Source: Lentimicrobium sp. (GTDB lineage Bacteria; Bacteroidota; Bacteroidia; Bacteroidales; Lentimicrobiaceae). From it: a stretch of 64,000 nt of DNA. The translations under genes were made by a program, and so were the position numbers. This document shows, piece by piece, positions 44,872 through 52,391 of this stretch (position 1 is the stretch's first letter; every line of letters begins with the position of its first letter). The notes under the pieces were generated by a model. It made no database searches and was not told the origin of the DNA. It saw only the letters and a program-made list of their open reading frames with translations. Where the stretch lies: positions 32,494-96,493 of the forward strand of contig JAMLHF010000006.1 in NCBI GenBank assembly GCA_023957275.1, read 5' to 3'.

Positions 44872-45459
44872 ATGGGATCGGATTCTGAAAAACTTACTTT
44901 GCTGGCCCTCCGCCGGGGCGATCAACAGGTCTTTGAATCTGTCTTCAGGGAGTACTATGAACCCTTGTGTATTCATGCCCGCAGATATGTAGTCGATCCG
45001 GAGGCTGCCGAAGAGGTGGTTCAGGATATGTTCTTCAAAATGTGGGACAGGCGAGATTCGCTGGTAATAAACACCTCTCTCCCGGCATACCTCTTTAAGG
45101 CAGTCAGCAACCATGCGCTAAACTATATCAAATACCAGCGGCTTGCCCGTCAGTATCAGGATTATGTGGGTTTTACCACAGGCGGCGATCTGGCTGCTTC
45201 AGGGCATGATGCGCTGGTACATGACGACCTGGAGCGCAGGTTCAGGTCACTTGTTATAGCCATGCCGGAGCGTCGCCGGATGATCTTTGAAATGAGCAGG
45301 TTTGAAGGCTTGAAATACAACGAAATTGCCCAAAAACTCAACATCAGTATCAAAACTGTGGAAGTTCAGATGTCGAAAGCCCTCGAGTTTATGCGTAATA
45401 AACTGAGCGATTACCTGCCCTCCTGGTGGTGGGTCCTGCTCTTTATAAATTTGTTTTAA
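44872..45459 (+). CDS. ECF RNA polymerase sigma factor
   Basis: A 195-residue sigma-70 family ECF factor. Region 2 is about residues 20-90 (FESVFREYYEPLCIHARRYV, EEVVQDMFFKMWDRRDSL) and region 4 about 125-185 (AMPERRRMIFEMSRFEGLKYNEIAQKLNISIKTVEVQMSKAL). It ends in an aromatic hydrophobic tail (SWWWVLLFINLF), as usual in the Bacteroidota FecI-like group. A FecR-type anti-sigma gene and an STN-domain outer-membrane gene follow, which is the signature of cell-surface signalling. Its likely target promoters are described at 45490-45516 and 51756-51782. Confidence 0.94.
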   Translation: MGSDSEKLTLLALRRGDQQVFESVFREYYEPLCIHARRYVVDPEAAEEVVQDMFFKMWDRRDSLVINTSLPAYLFKAVSNHALNYIKYQRLARQYQDYVGFTTGGDLAASGHDALVHDDLERRFRSLVIAMPERRRMIFEMSRFEGLKYNEIAQKLNISIKTVEVQMSKALEFMRNKLSDYLPSWWWVLLFINLF

Positions 45460-45489
45460 GAAATTGTTAAAATTTATTTTCACACCCAG

Positions 45490-45516
45490 TAGGGGTAAAA
45501 ACGTTTTCGATTGTCT
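45490..45516 (+). promoter_or_regulatory. ECF-type promoter upstream of the FecR anti-sigma gene
   Basis: TAGGGGTAAAA followed at fixed spacing by CG, TTTCG and TTGTCT. A GGGGT-like -35 box and a TGTCT -10 box about 16 nt apart fit ECF sigma factors. It lies 29 nt before the fecR ATG. The same pattern recurs at 51756-51782 with only three differences in 27 bases. Confidence 0.75.
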
Positions 45517-45545
45517 TATTGCTGAAGAAAGGCCAATAAAATACA

Positions 45546-46559
45546 ATGCTCTTTAAGAATACTAAATATAAGCGTCTCATCATCAGGATGATACAGGGCG
45601 AAGCCTCCCCTGAAGAGCAACGTATTGCCGAAAAATGGATTGCCGGATCATCTGCAAACCGCAAAATTTTTGAAAATTACAAGGGCCTTCTGCTGCTGAC
45701 CGGCAAAAAACAGATCAGTTACGATACCGACAAAGCCTGGGCTAAACTGCGGCAAAGAATCGCTTCAGCAGATCATTCCCCGGCGCCGGTAAATACTGCT
45801 TCAAAGCGGCGCAGACAAATTGTCAGGTATGTTTCTGTTTCAGGTATTGCGGCCATGTTGCTGCTTGCCATTGGTTTGTTTACCGTGCTCAACCAGAAAC
45901 CCGAAATACTGCAATTCTCCTCAACAGAATCCGTTTCGGGGCAATTCCGGTTTCCCGACGGATCTTCCGCAGTGCTCAACGCGAATTCATCGGTAAATTA
46001 TCCGGAATGGTTTGCCGGCCATACAAGGGAAATCTCTATCTTTGGAGAGGCGTTTTTTGAAATAAGCCATGATGCCGGTAAACCTTTTATCGTGCATGCT
46101 TCCGGTCTTGATATCAGGGTTGTGGGAACCTCGTTCTCCGTTGATGCAGATCCCGGGGCTGACTTTGTCAAGGTAATCGTGAATACCGGCAAAGTACTGG
46201 TGTATCCGTCAGGGGTGGATCCCGAAAAGGCAACTGCTTCCGGACGACTGCTCGAAGCCGGCGAAATGGCTACCTACAGCAGAGAATCCGGGCAGATCGT
46301 CAAAGGGGTTAATGATAACCTTAATTTCCTGAGTTGGAAAACCGGGATTCTTATCTTTAAGGAAACCAGGCTTTCAGAAGTGTTCAAAGCGCTTGAATCA
46401 AAATACAGGGTCAGCTTTATCTCAAGTAATCCTGATTTGTTAAACCAAAGATTGACAGCCCGTTTTGAAAAAGAGTCTCTTGATCAGGTATTGGAAACAC
46501 TCTCGCTTATCTTTAATGCTGAATTTGAAATTCAGGAATCCAAGGTACTGGTGCGATAA
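45546..46559 (+). CDS. FecR-type anti-sigma factor
   Basis: A 337-residue single-pass inner-membrane regulator. The cytoplasmic N-terminus (about 1-95; IIRMIQGEASPEEQRIAEKWI) would hold the sigma factor. A membrane helix follows at about 96-116 (SGIAAMLLLAIGLFTVL). Then the periplasmic FecR domain (LPDGSSAVLNANSS-type motif reads FPDGSSAVLNANSSVNYP; REISIFGEAFFEISH; FIVHASGLDIRVVGTSFSV) and a C-terminal DUF4974 domain (LSEVFKALESKYRVSFI). It is followed by the STN-domain protein whose reading frame starts inside this gene. The expected role is to bind the sigma factor until the outer-membrane partner signals. Confidence 0.93.
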   Translation: MLFKNTKYKRLIIRMIQGEASPEEQRIAEKWIAGSSANRKIFENYKGLLLLTGKKQISYDTDKAWAKLRQRIASADHSPAPVNTASKRRRQIVRYVSVSGIAAMLLLAIGLFTVLNQKPEILQFSSTESVSGQFRFPDGSSAVLNANSSVNYPEWFAGHTREISIFGEAFFEISHDAGKPFIVHASGLDIRVVGTSFSVDADPGADFVKVIVNTGKVLVYPSGVDPEKATASGRLLEAGEMATYSRESGQIVKGVNDNLNFLSWKTGILIFKETRLSEVFKALESKYRVSFISSNPDLLNQRLTARFEKESLDQVLETLSLIFNAEFEIQESKVLVR

Positions 46560-47901
46560 CCAAAGTGTTATTTTTCACCTGGTTAACGCTTACGCTCAAG
46601 GGAAACCCAACCTCCGCCCCAATCTTTTACCAGGTTTTATTTTCCTGTCCATGCTTTTAAGCATGATCCCCCTGGGGTTATCAGCCCAATTGGTAAAGCC
46701 GGATGAGCCTGTTACACTCACCGTGGTGGATGAGCCCCTTTCCGCGCTGATGGAACGCCTTACGCGCAATACAGGGATTACCTTTTCCTACAACCCCGAT
46801 CAGCTCAATACTTCAAAGCCCTTTACGCTGAATATTGTCAGAAAACCGCTGCATGAAGTGCTTGACATCCTGTTTAACGGGTCGGGATTCGGATACCGCC
46901 ATACCGGAAATCAGGTGGTGATTTATAACCTGAATCCAGCGGAGAAAAGTGATCCGGAAGTGAAACAGGACAGGGAGGAACCATTGCCCGTGAAGGTTGC
47001 GCCCACCATTGTAAGAGATACTGTTTACCTCACGCAAAGAGAGGTCAGAACCGATACACTGACACTCAGGGATACCCTGGTCAGGTTTGATACGGTTTTT
47101 ATCCTGCGTAAGTCTCCGGATGACCGCATCGGAAAGGAGGATATATTTTCCGACCTGGAAGCGCTGTCGAAAGAACAGACCCGTGAGTTCAGGGTATATG
47201 CGGGGGTGAACCTGGCCTGGCTGGCGGGTAAGACAACCTTCTCCGGCTCGCAGGCCTATGAAGCGAAGCTGGCTGATTACCGGAAGTTCCATTCAGATAA
47301 TCATTTATCCGGAAGCGCGGGGGTGGAGGTTCAGGTCAGTTATGCCAGGGTCGCCCTGGTTACCGGTGTGATGTTCACCAGTTTCGGGCAAAACCTCGAT
47401 TACAGTTACCAGATCAGCTCCGGCGGGTTTTTCAGAAAGGATACCCTGGATGCTTATTATACACTGTCCGGTGCAGATACCAGCTGGTTTTATGTATTGG
47501 ATTCCACCTACATCCCGCTTGACCTGCAGAAGTACGGATACACTTCCCTGATCCGGAGAAATTACGCGGAAATCCCGTTGACAATTCAGTACAATTTTCC
47601 TGTGGCCCAGATGCTGATATATCTCAGGGCTGGTCTGATTGCCGGTATAAACTCAGGGGGGGAAGGCCTGTATATTCTTACTGACCGCGAAGGAGCCGGC
47701 GATATTGCTGAACTGGATGTCAGGTCAGTGGTTTTCTCTGGCTTGATTGGCGCCGGTGTGATGCTGCCTGTGCATAAAAAGCTGATTTTCCGGTCAGGAA
47801 TTCTGTATCGCAGGCAAATGCAGGGCGTTTATAAAAATTTCCCGGTCGATACCCGTTTTGGCGCCCTGGGGATTAATGCCGGACTGCTTTATAAATTCTG
47901 A
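46516..47901 (+). CDS. outer-membrane protein with STN signalling domain and small beta-barrel
   Basis: The open frame runs from 46465, overlapping fecR. I use the ATG at 46516 (461 residues) because the next in-frame ATG lies inside the membrane-targeting segment (FIFLSMLLSMIPLGLSAQ). The mature protein starts with an STN domain (about 68-125: DEPLSALMERLTRNTGITFSYN, FTLNIVRKPLHEVLDILF), the part of FecA-type receptors that contacts FecR. A spacer with repeated D-T pairs (RDTVYLTQREVRTDTLTLRDTL) follows, then a C-terminal barrel of about 235 residues (FRVYAGVNLAWLAG ... LGINAGLLYKF). There is no TonB plug or 22-strand receptor barrel, so the sensor differs from classic FecA. The start codon is the main uncertainty. 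Confidence 0.8.
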   Translation: MLNLKFRNPRYWCDNQSVIFHLVNAYAQGKPNLRPNLLPGFIFLSMLLSMIPLGLSAQLVKPDEPVTLTVVDEPLSALMERLTRNTGITFSYNPDQLNTSKPFTLNIVRKPLHEVLDILFNGSGFGYRHTGNQVVIYNLNPAEKSDPEVKQDREEPLPVKVAPTIVRDTVYLTQREVRTDTLTLRDTLVRFDTVFILRKSPDDRIGKEDIFSDLEALSKEQTREFRVYAGVNLAWLAGKTTFSGSQAYEAKLADYRKFHSDNHLSGSAGVEVQVSYARVALVTGVMFTSFGQNLDYSYQISSGGFFRKDTLDAYYTLSGADTSWFYVLDSTYIPLDLQKYGYTSLIRRNYAEIPLTIQYNFPVAQMLIYLRAGLIAGINSGGEGLYILTDREGAGDIAELDVRSVVFSGLIGAGVMLPVHKKLIFRSGILYRRQMQGVYKNFPVDTRFGALGINAGLLYKF

Positions 47902-48011
47902 ATTCCTGTTTTACAGCTTTTATTTCATGAACTGCATTGATTTACAGTTTATACGGGAATTTCAGCAACGAGGAAGGTATCCCAATCAGTTTTAATCAGG
48001 AAATTATTATG

Positions 48012-48019
48012 TATTTTTG
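48012..48019 (+). promoter_or_regulatory. -7 promoter element for the beta-helix protein gene
   Basis: TATTTTTG fits TAnnTTTG, 63 nt before the ATG at 48083. No clear TTG is found at -33. Confidence 0.4.
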
Positions 48020-48082
48020 TTTGACAAAAATTGTTTTCCGGATCGACTGTCCCCGGGACTGACCTAATATATTGCTACTGGA

Positions 48083-51000
48083 ATGAATTATAGGATCCGC
48101 CGGTTTTGTTTCATTTCACTCTTCATTTTCCTGGCAGGCCTGCGGCCGCTGGTTGCCCAGGAATATGTCGGCGGACTTATTTCTGAGAATACGGTTTATA
48201 CCCCTGCGCTCAATCCGTATATCGTCATTGAGCCGCTGATTGTGCCCGAAGGGATAACCCTTACCATTATGCCGGGAACAGAACTTTATTTTATGATCCG
48301 GACCAGTCTGAGGATAGAGGGGGGGACATTATTGGCAGAGGGCACACCGGAAAATCAGATTCTTTTCGACGCTCACAATCCGTCGGGGGAGGCGGATAAA
48401 AAATGGGACGGCATTAATCTTTTTGTTTCGCGCACCGTTGTTGATGAAGATGGTAATTATCTCGGCGGCAATCTTATCAGGCACGCCCTGATCAGGCAAA
48501 CTACCACCGCCCTGGTTTTATCTGATACCGCGCTGATCCATGCTCCGGATACACGGATTATGAACAGCGATTATGGTGTTTATCTGCAGTCAGGTGCCTC
48601 GCTGGTACTAAGGAATTCCGTGATTGATGCATGCAGCTACGGCATGTACATTAAAAATTCGGGAGATAATATCATCAGTGGTTGCCAGATTACCAACTGT
48701 GATATCGGCATATTCTTTCCTTCCAACAACATCAGCAGAAATAACCTGATAATTGACAACAACCTGAGTTTTAACAGGAATATTGCGCTGTTTATGAGCA
48801 TCGGACAGGGAAATATCCAGCACAATCTGATAGCCGGGAATACCGTTGCCTTCAATAACATCGGCCTGCATATCGGAAACGGCGGGACCAATGACCCTGG
48901 TTACAATAACATCAACAACAACGTTATCAGGAACAACGACATTGGTCTTAAGCTTTCGCAGGATGCAGATACCGTAAAGGGAAACCTGATTGAGCTGAAT
49001 GAAACCGGGCTGATGCTCAGCAAAGCAGCAGTCAGCAGCATTGAAGGAAATACGATCAGGCTGAACACAGGGTGGGGGATGTTAATGACGGACGGATCAA
49101 ACAGCAACCTGATTAAAGGAAACAATATATACGACAATGCTGCCGGCATCAGGGTCACCCATAAGGATTTCAAATATTCGGTCAACAATCTTTTTGAATT
49201 CAATATGGTTTCAGGAAATGCGGAAGAGGCATTTCTTTTTGAAGCCGGACCCCAGCTTGGTATCCACAACAATTCAATTCAGGGGGTCAGGGATACGGCC
49301 ATAGTTGTAAATCGTTTCGAAACCGATCTTCACGCTGAGGGAAATTATTGGTTTACCAGTGATACCCTGGTGATTGATTCGCTGATTTATGACATGTTTG
49401 ATCAACCTGAACTCGGGGAGGTGATTTACAAACCCTTCCTTGATCAGCCCGATCCGGTAGTACCGATCTCCAGACCCCGGATGGTGGTTAAGCGGCAGGT
49501 CGGACCTGATGTTTTGGTAAACTGGCTGCCCAATGCCGAATCTGATCTTGCGGGCTACATGGTTTATTACGGCCTGAATCCTGATGGCTCATTCAGCTAC
49601 GTTGCCGATGCAGGTTCCGATACCCTGTTTGTAATCAGTGGTTATAACCTTTCCGAAGCCATAGCAGTCACTGCCTGCGATGTGGATGCTGACGGTGTCA
49701 GGGATCAGGCTGAGGGACATGAAAGCGCTTACAGTTTTGCGGTTGCCGGCCCATGGGCAGGAGGGGATGCTGCCATCTGTGAAGATACCTATTTTCTGAC
49801 TGAAAGTGCAACCGCAGTTGATTATCAGAGTTTATTCTGGGAAACCGGCGGAGATGGGGCTTTTGCAGATCCCCAGGCACTCAGCACAAGATATGTTCCC
49901 GGTCCCGCCGATATTGCCAGCGGTTCTGTAACGCTAACCCTTGGCATTGCCACTTCAGCTTATACCCTTTACGACCGTATGCTGCTTTCCATCATGGGTC
50001 AGCCATCGGTATTCGCCGGTAACGATACCACCGTAAGTCCGGAGTCAGGATATTACAGTAATGCTGCAACCGCTTCGGATTATAGCGGTTTGTACTGGAC
50101 AACCTCCGGAGACGGAACGTTTGACGACCCGTCGCAACTTCTCACTCATTATTATCCGGGAGTTTCGGATATTGAAAACGGTTCGGTTGTCCTTTCACTG
50201 CATCTTCAGTCTGAATGCGGAGATGTCAGCGATGAAGTTGTATTGATGGTTAAGCCTGCCTTCAGTATTTCGGGCAGTTTATTGCATGAATCAGGCCCGG
50301 TGGCAGGCGGCGTAGTGCTGGCCATGAGCAGGGAAGAGGCCGGAACCCGCGCTGTTGCCCTGGCTCATTCGGCTGAGGACGGGAAATTCATTTTTGAGGA
50401 GCTTCCGGCCGGCACCTATTATCTTTTTGCACTCGGCGAGCCGACAATGTATAACGGATTTCTTCCTTCCTATTACGCTTCCGGTTCATTCTGGCAACCT
50501 GCATACCTGCTGCCCCTCGATTCGGATGTTTATGATATTGATATCCGGCTTCAACGGCTTGGTGATGTTATTCAGCCGGGTACGGGTTCCATCAGCGGAG
50601 TCTATACTTACCTCGGTGATGCCGGAAGGGATGCGGATGTTTATAATGAATCATGGTTTGATCCTGCCGGCCCGCCTGCCTCACAGCCGGGCTACCTGCC
50701 AGCGTCCAACCATGTGGTGTATCTGATGAATACTTCACTGACCCATGTCATCCGTTGGGCACTCACCGATATGGAAGGGAACTTCACCTTTGAATCACTG
50801 CCTTTCGGAACATACCGCCTGTGGGGCGAAAAAGCTGGTTATACCAACGCGCTTTCACCGCTGATAGCGCTGTCGCCCCTCAATCCGGATGCCGGCGGTG
50901 TGGTAATGAGTGTGAACAATCAGAAAATCAGCATTCAGGTCCCGGATCCCGCCAGGGATATTGATAATGTTCCGTTTCTTTATCCCAATCCGGCCGGTGA

Positions 51001-51223
51001 TATAGTCTGGATTAACCTCCCATGGTCGGAGAATCCGGTAAGGTATGAACTGGAAATCTACAGTTCTGCAGGGCTGAAAGTTCTTTCTGCATCATTTTCT
51101 TCCGGGTTCAGCGCTATAAAGCGCTCAGTTGATGTTGCCGGGCTTGCTGCCGGAATATATCCCTGCCTGCTGAGGGATGAGACAGGCAATATCCGGTTTA
51201 TGATATTAAACGTTGCCAGGTAG
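48083..51223 (+). CDS. large secreted right-handed beta-helix protein with T9SS sorting domain
   Basis: A 1046-residue exported protein. The signal peptide ends at PLVAQ. Residues about 30-450 form a right-handed parallel beta-helix (NosD/pectate-lyase-like turns such as NIISGCQITNCDIGIFFPSNNISRN and NNINNNVIRNNDIGLKL). Next come a fibronectin-III-like domain (near 470-560), two tandem modules each with a YxSLxWxTxGDGxFxDP pattern, and carboxypeptidase regulatory-like domains (GSLLHESGPVAGGVVLAM; GNFTFESLPFGTYRLWGEKAGY). The last 85 residues are a sorting domain (FLYPNPAGDIVWINLP, LAAGIYPCLLRDETG). Beta-helix proteins often bind or cleave polysaccharides, but no catalytic residues can be assigned, so adhesin is equally likely. 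It sits directly behind the ECF signalling cluster. Confidence 0.85.
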   Translation: MNYRIRRFCFISLFIFLAGLRPLVAQEYVGGLISENTVYTPALNPYIVIEPLIVPEGITLTIMPGTELYFMIRTSLRIEGGTLLAEGTPENQILFDAHNPSGEADKKWDGINLFVSRTVVDEDGNYLGGNLIRHALIRQTTTALVLSDTALIHAPDTRIMNSDYGVYLQSGASLVLRNSVIDACSYGMYIKNSGDNIISGCQITNCDIGIFFPSNNISRNNLIIDNNLSFNRNIALFMSIGQGNIQHNLIAGNTVAFNNIGLHIGNGGTNDPGYNNINNNVIRNNDIGLKLSQDADTVKGNLIELNETGLMLSKAAVSSIEGNTIRLNTGWGMLMTDGSNSNLIKGNNIYDNAAGIRVTHKDFKYSVNNLFEFNMVSGNAEEAFLFEAGPQLGIHNNSIQGVRDTAIVVNRFETDLHAEGNYWFTSDTLVIDSLIYDMFDQPELGEVIYKPFLDQPDPVVPISRPRMVVKRQVGPDVLVNWLPNAESDLAGYMVYYGLNPDGSFSYVADAGSDTLFVISGYNLSEAIAVTACDVDADGVRDQAEGHESAYSFAVAGPWAGGDAAICEDTYFLTESATAVDYQSLFWETGGDGAFADPQALSTRYVPGPADIASGSVTLTLGIATSAYTLYDRMLLSIMGQPSVFAGNDTTVSPESGYYSNAATASDYSGLYWTTSGDGTFDDPSQLLTHYYPGVSDIENGSVVLSLHLQSECGDVSDEVVLMVKPAFSISGSLLHESGPVAGGVVLAMSREEAGTRAVALAHSAEDGKFIFEELPAGTYYLFALGEPTMYNGFLPSYYASGSFWQPAYLLPLDSDVYDIDIRLQRLGDVIQPGTGSISGVYTYLGDAGRDADVYNESWFDPAGPPASQPGYLPASNHVVYLMNTSLTHVIRWALTDMEGNFTFESLPFGTYRLWGEKAGYTNALSPLIALSPLNPDAGGVVMSVNNQKISIQVPDPARDIDNVPFLYPNPAGDIVWINLPWSENPVRYELEIYSSAGLKVLSASFSSGFSAIKRSVDVAGLAAGIYPCLLRDETGNIRFMILNVAR

Positions 51224-51516
51224 TTTTATCCCTTTTCAAATCCAGCCAACCAGCTTTCCACTATCTGTAAACCCGGGTTTGTTTCTCCAAAACGCTGATT
51301 TTTCCTGATGATTGTCAGTTGCTGATTCTGGTCACCCGGATAGTTACGGGTCGGTTTTTCGCAATGCAGCGGGTGTATGAAGGCCTGTAAAATTAACACG
51401 AGTATCGGGCTCTGCTTTTCTGTACAATCCAATGACCTTATATTGAGTCAGTTATACATTATTTGAGCGCAATGGCTAAATTTCGTTCCTGGGTGTTCCA
51501 TATTTGCGTAAATTAC

Positions 51517-51524
51517 TATATTTG
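51517..51524 (+). promoter_or_regulatory. -7 promoter element in the long non-coding region
   Basis: TATATTTG fits TAnnTTTG. Transcription would begin near 51530, at the 5' arm of the structured segment that follows. No coding sequence follows closely. Confidence 0.4.
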
Positions 51525-51525
51525 C

Positions 51526-51706
51526 GTCCGGAAAAGGCAGCCACCCGCAAAACTCTTACCTTGCTATCAACCTTTTCACGCTCTGCTACTCCTTACTGGC
51601 TGCCCGGACCCGGAATCTGATCAATGGAAGAGATTTATCTTTATCCGAAAATCAGCATTTCCGGTGTTACTTTTGCCCGGATTGGCCATAAATATTGGTT
51701 TCCGGG
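51526..51706 (+). ncRNA. candidate structured RNA, unclassified
   Basis: GTCCG (51526-51530) and GGCAGCC (51536-51542) are complementary to the contiguous GGCTGCC (51598-51604) and CGGAC (51605-51609). This gives a 12-bp stem interrupted by one GAAAA bulge and closing a pyrimidine-rich 55-nt loop. Downstream CCCGGA (51676-51681) pairs with TCCGGG (51701-51706). I know no family with this layout, and transcription is not shown. Confidence 0.35.
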
Positions 51707-51755
51707 ATTATTTGCGGGAAAATAACAGAATATTTGAAAAAAATGACAAACGGAA

Positions 51756-51782
51756 TAGGGGTAAAACCGGTTTCGGTTGTCT
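51756..51782 (+). promoter_or_regulatory. ECF-type promoter upstream of the giant T9SS gene
   Basis: It shares 24 of 27 bases with the promoter at 45490-45516, including TAGGGGTAAAA and TTGTCT at identical spacing. It points toward the giant gene, whose ATG lies about 610 nt downstream with no convincing gene between. Confidence 0.72.
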
Positions 51783-52173
51783 ATAACTATAAAGTACCTT
51801 TAAAAAGATTCGTACTTGTCAGCACATTGTTGCATTGTGTATTAGAGCAGGTCACATTTAAAGGCTTTTAATTATCAGCGTGAATTTGAGTTTGAACAGA
51901 GATTTTCTTTACGCAACAAAACCGGGAATTTCTATTGATCTCTGATGTTGGATTATCTGTAATAACTGAGAAACTTGGCTAACAGAAAGACCATTTTTTC
52001 TTCTGCTGTAATTTATCCGGAAGCCGGTATCTTATACCCTTCCGGAATTTCAGGTTATACCACTACGGGAATTCAGTCTCGCTTCAAAGCGTGCGGAATT
52101 TCGCATCTGCTTTTCCTGTCAGGAAATATTTTTCTTTGCGGGAGGAGATTTTTGTAATTAATAGACGCTACAC

Positions 52174-52213
52174 AACCCTGACCCAGATCAGATGATCTTT
52201 CCGGGTTTTTCTT
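52174..52213 (+). terminator. terminator-like hairpin in the leader of the giant gene
   Basis: AACCC (52174-52178) pairs with GGGTT (52203-52207). The apical part is GATCA-GA-TGATC, and a T-run interrupted by one C follows. It lies about 390 nt after the ECF promoter and 180 nt before the ATG, so it could end a short leader RNA or act as an attenuator. Confidence 0.6.
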
Positions 52214-52391
52214 TGAAATCTTAACCAAATAATCAATAATTATTCAATTCTAAATGTCATTTTGACAGAAAGGAGGCACACAAAAGAGAAGCATGATTTT
52301 TTAATTGTATTTCAAACTCCTCTTCATTGAGGAATGGAATATATAATCATCAGTTCACTTTAAGTTTAATTAAACAAGTAAAACAAACAAA

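Larger units (their letters stand above)
51224..52391 (+). other. 1.17-kb region without a convincing gene, long leader of the giant T9SS gene
   Basis: Reading frames here (such as 51463-51786, 107 codons; 51975-52157, 60 codons) lack recognisable domains, signal peptides or ribosome-binding sites. What can be seen in order: a -7 element at 51517, long-range complementary segments (51526-51609), a hairpin at 51676-51706, an ECF-type promoter at 51756-51782, a terminator-like hairpin at 52174-52213, the small palindrome TGTCA/TGACA near 52255-52267, and an A-rich stretch before the ATG at 52392. The region seems regulatory. Confidence 0.6.

Noticed and set aside
51526-51545. Similarity to the conserved loop of bacterial SRP (4.5S) RNA
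   Set aside because: The segment GTCCGGAAAAGGCAGCC resembles the SRP tetraloop region, but the preceding CAGG strand and the apical pairing around GGAA are missing. The real complement lies 60 nt downstream.
51463-51786. 107-codon reading frame in the long intergenic region
   Set aside because: No recognisable domain, no ribosome-binding site, mixed composition, and it runs through the ECF promoter at 51756-51782.
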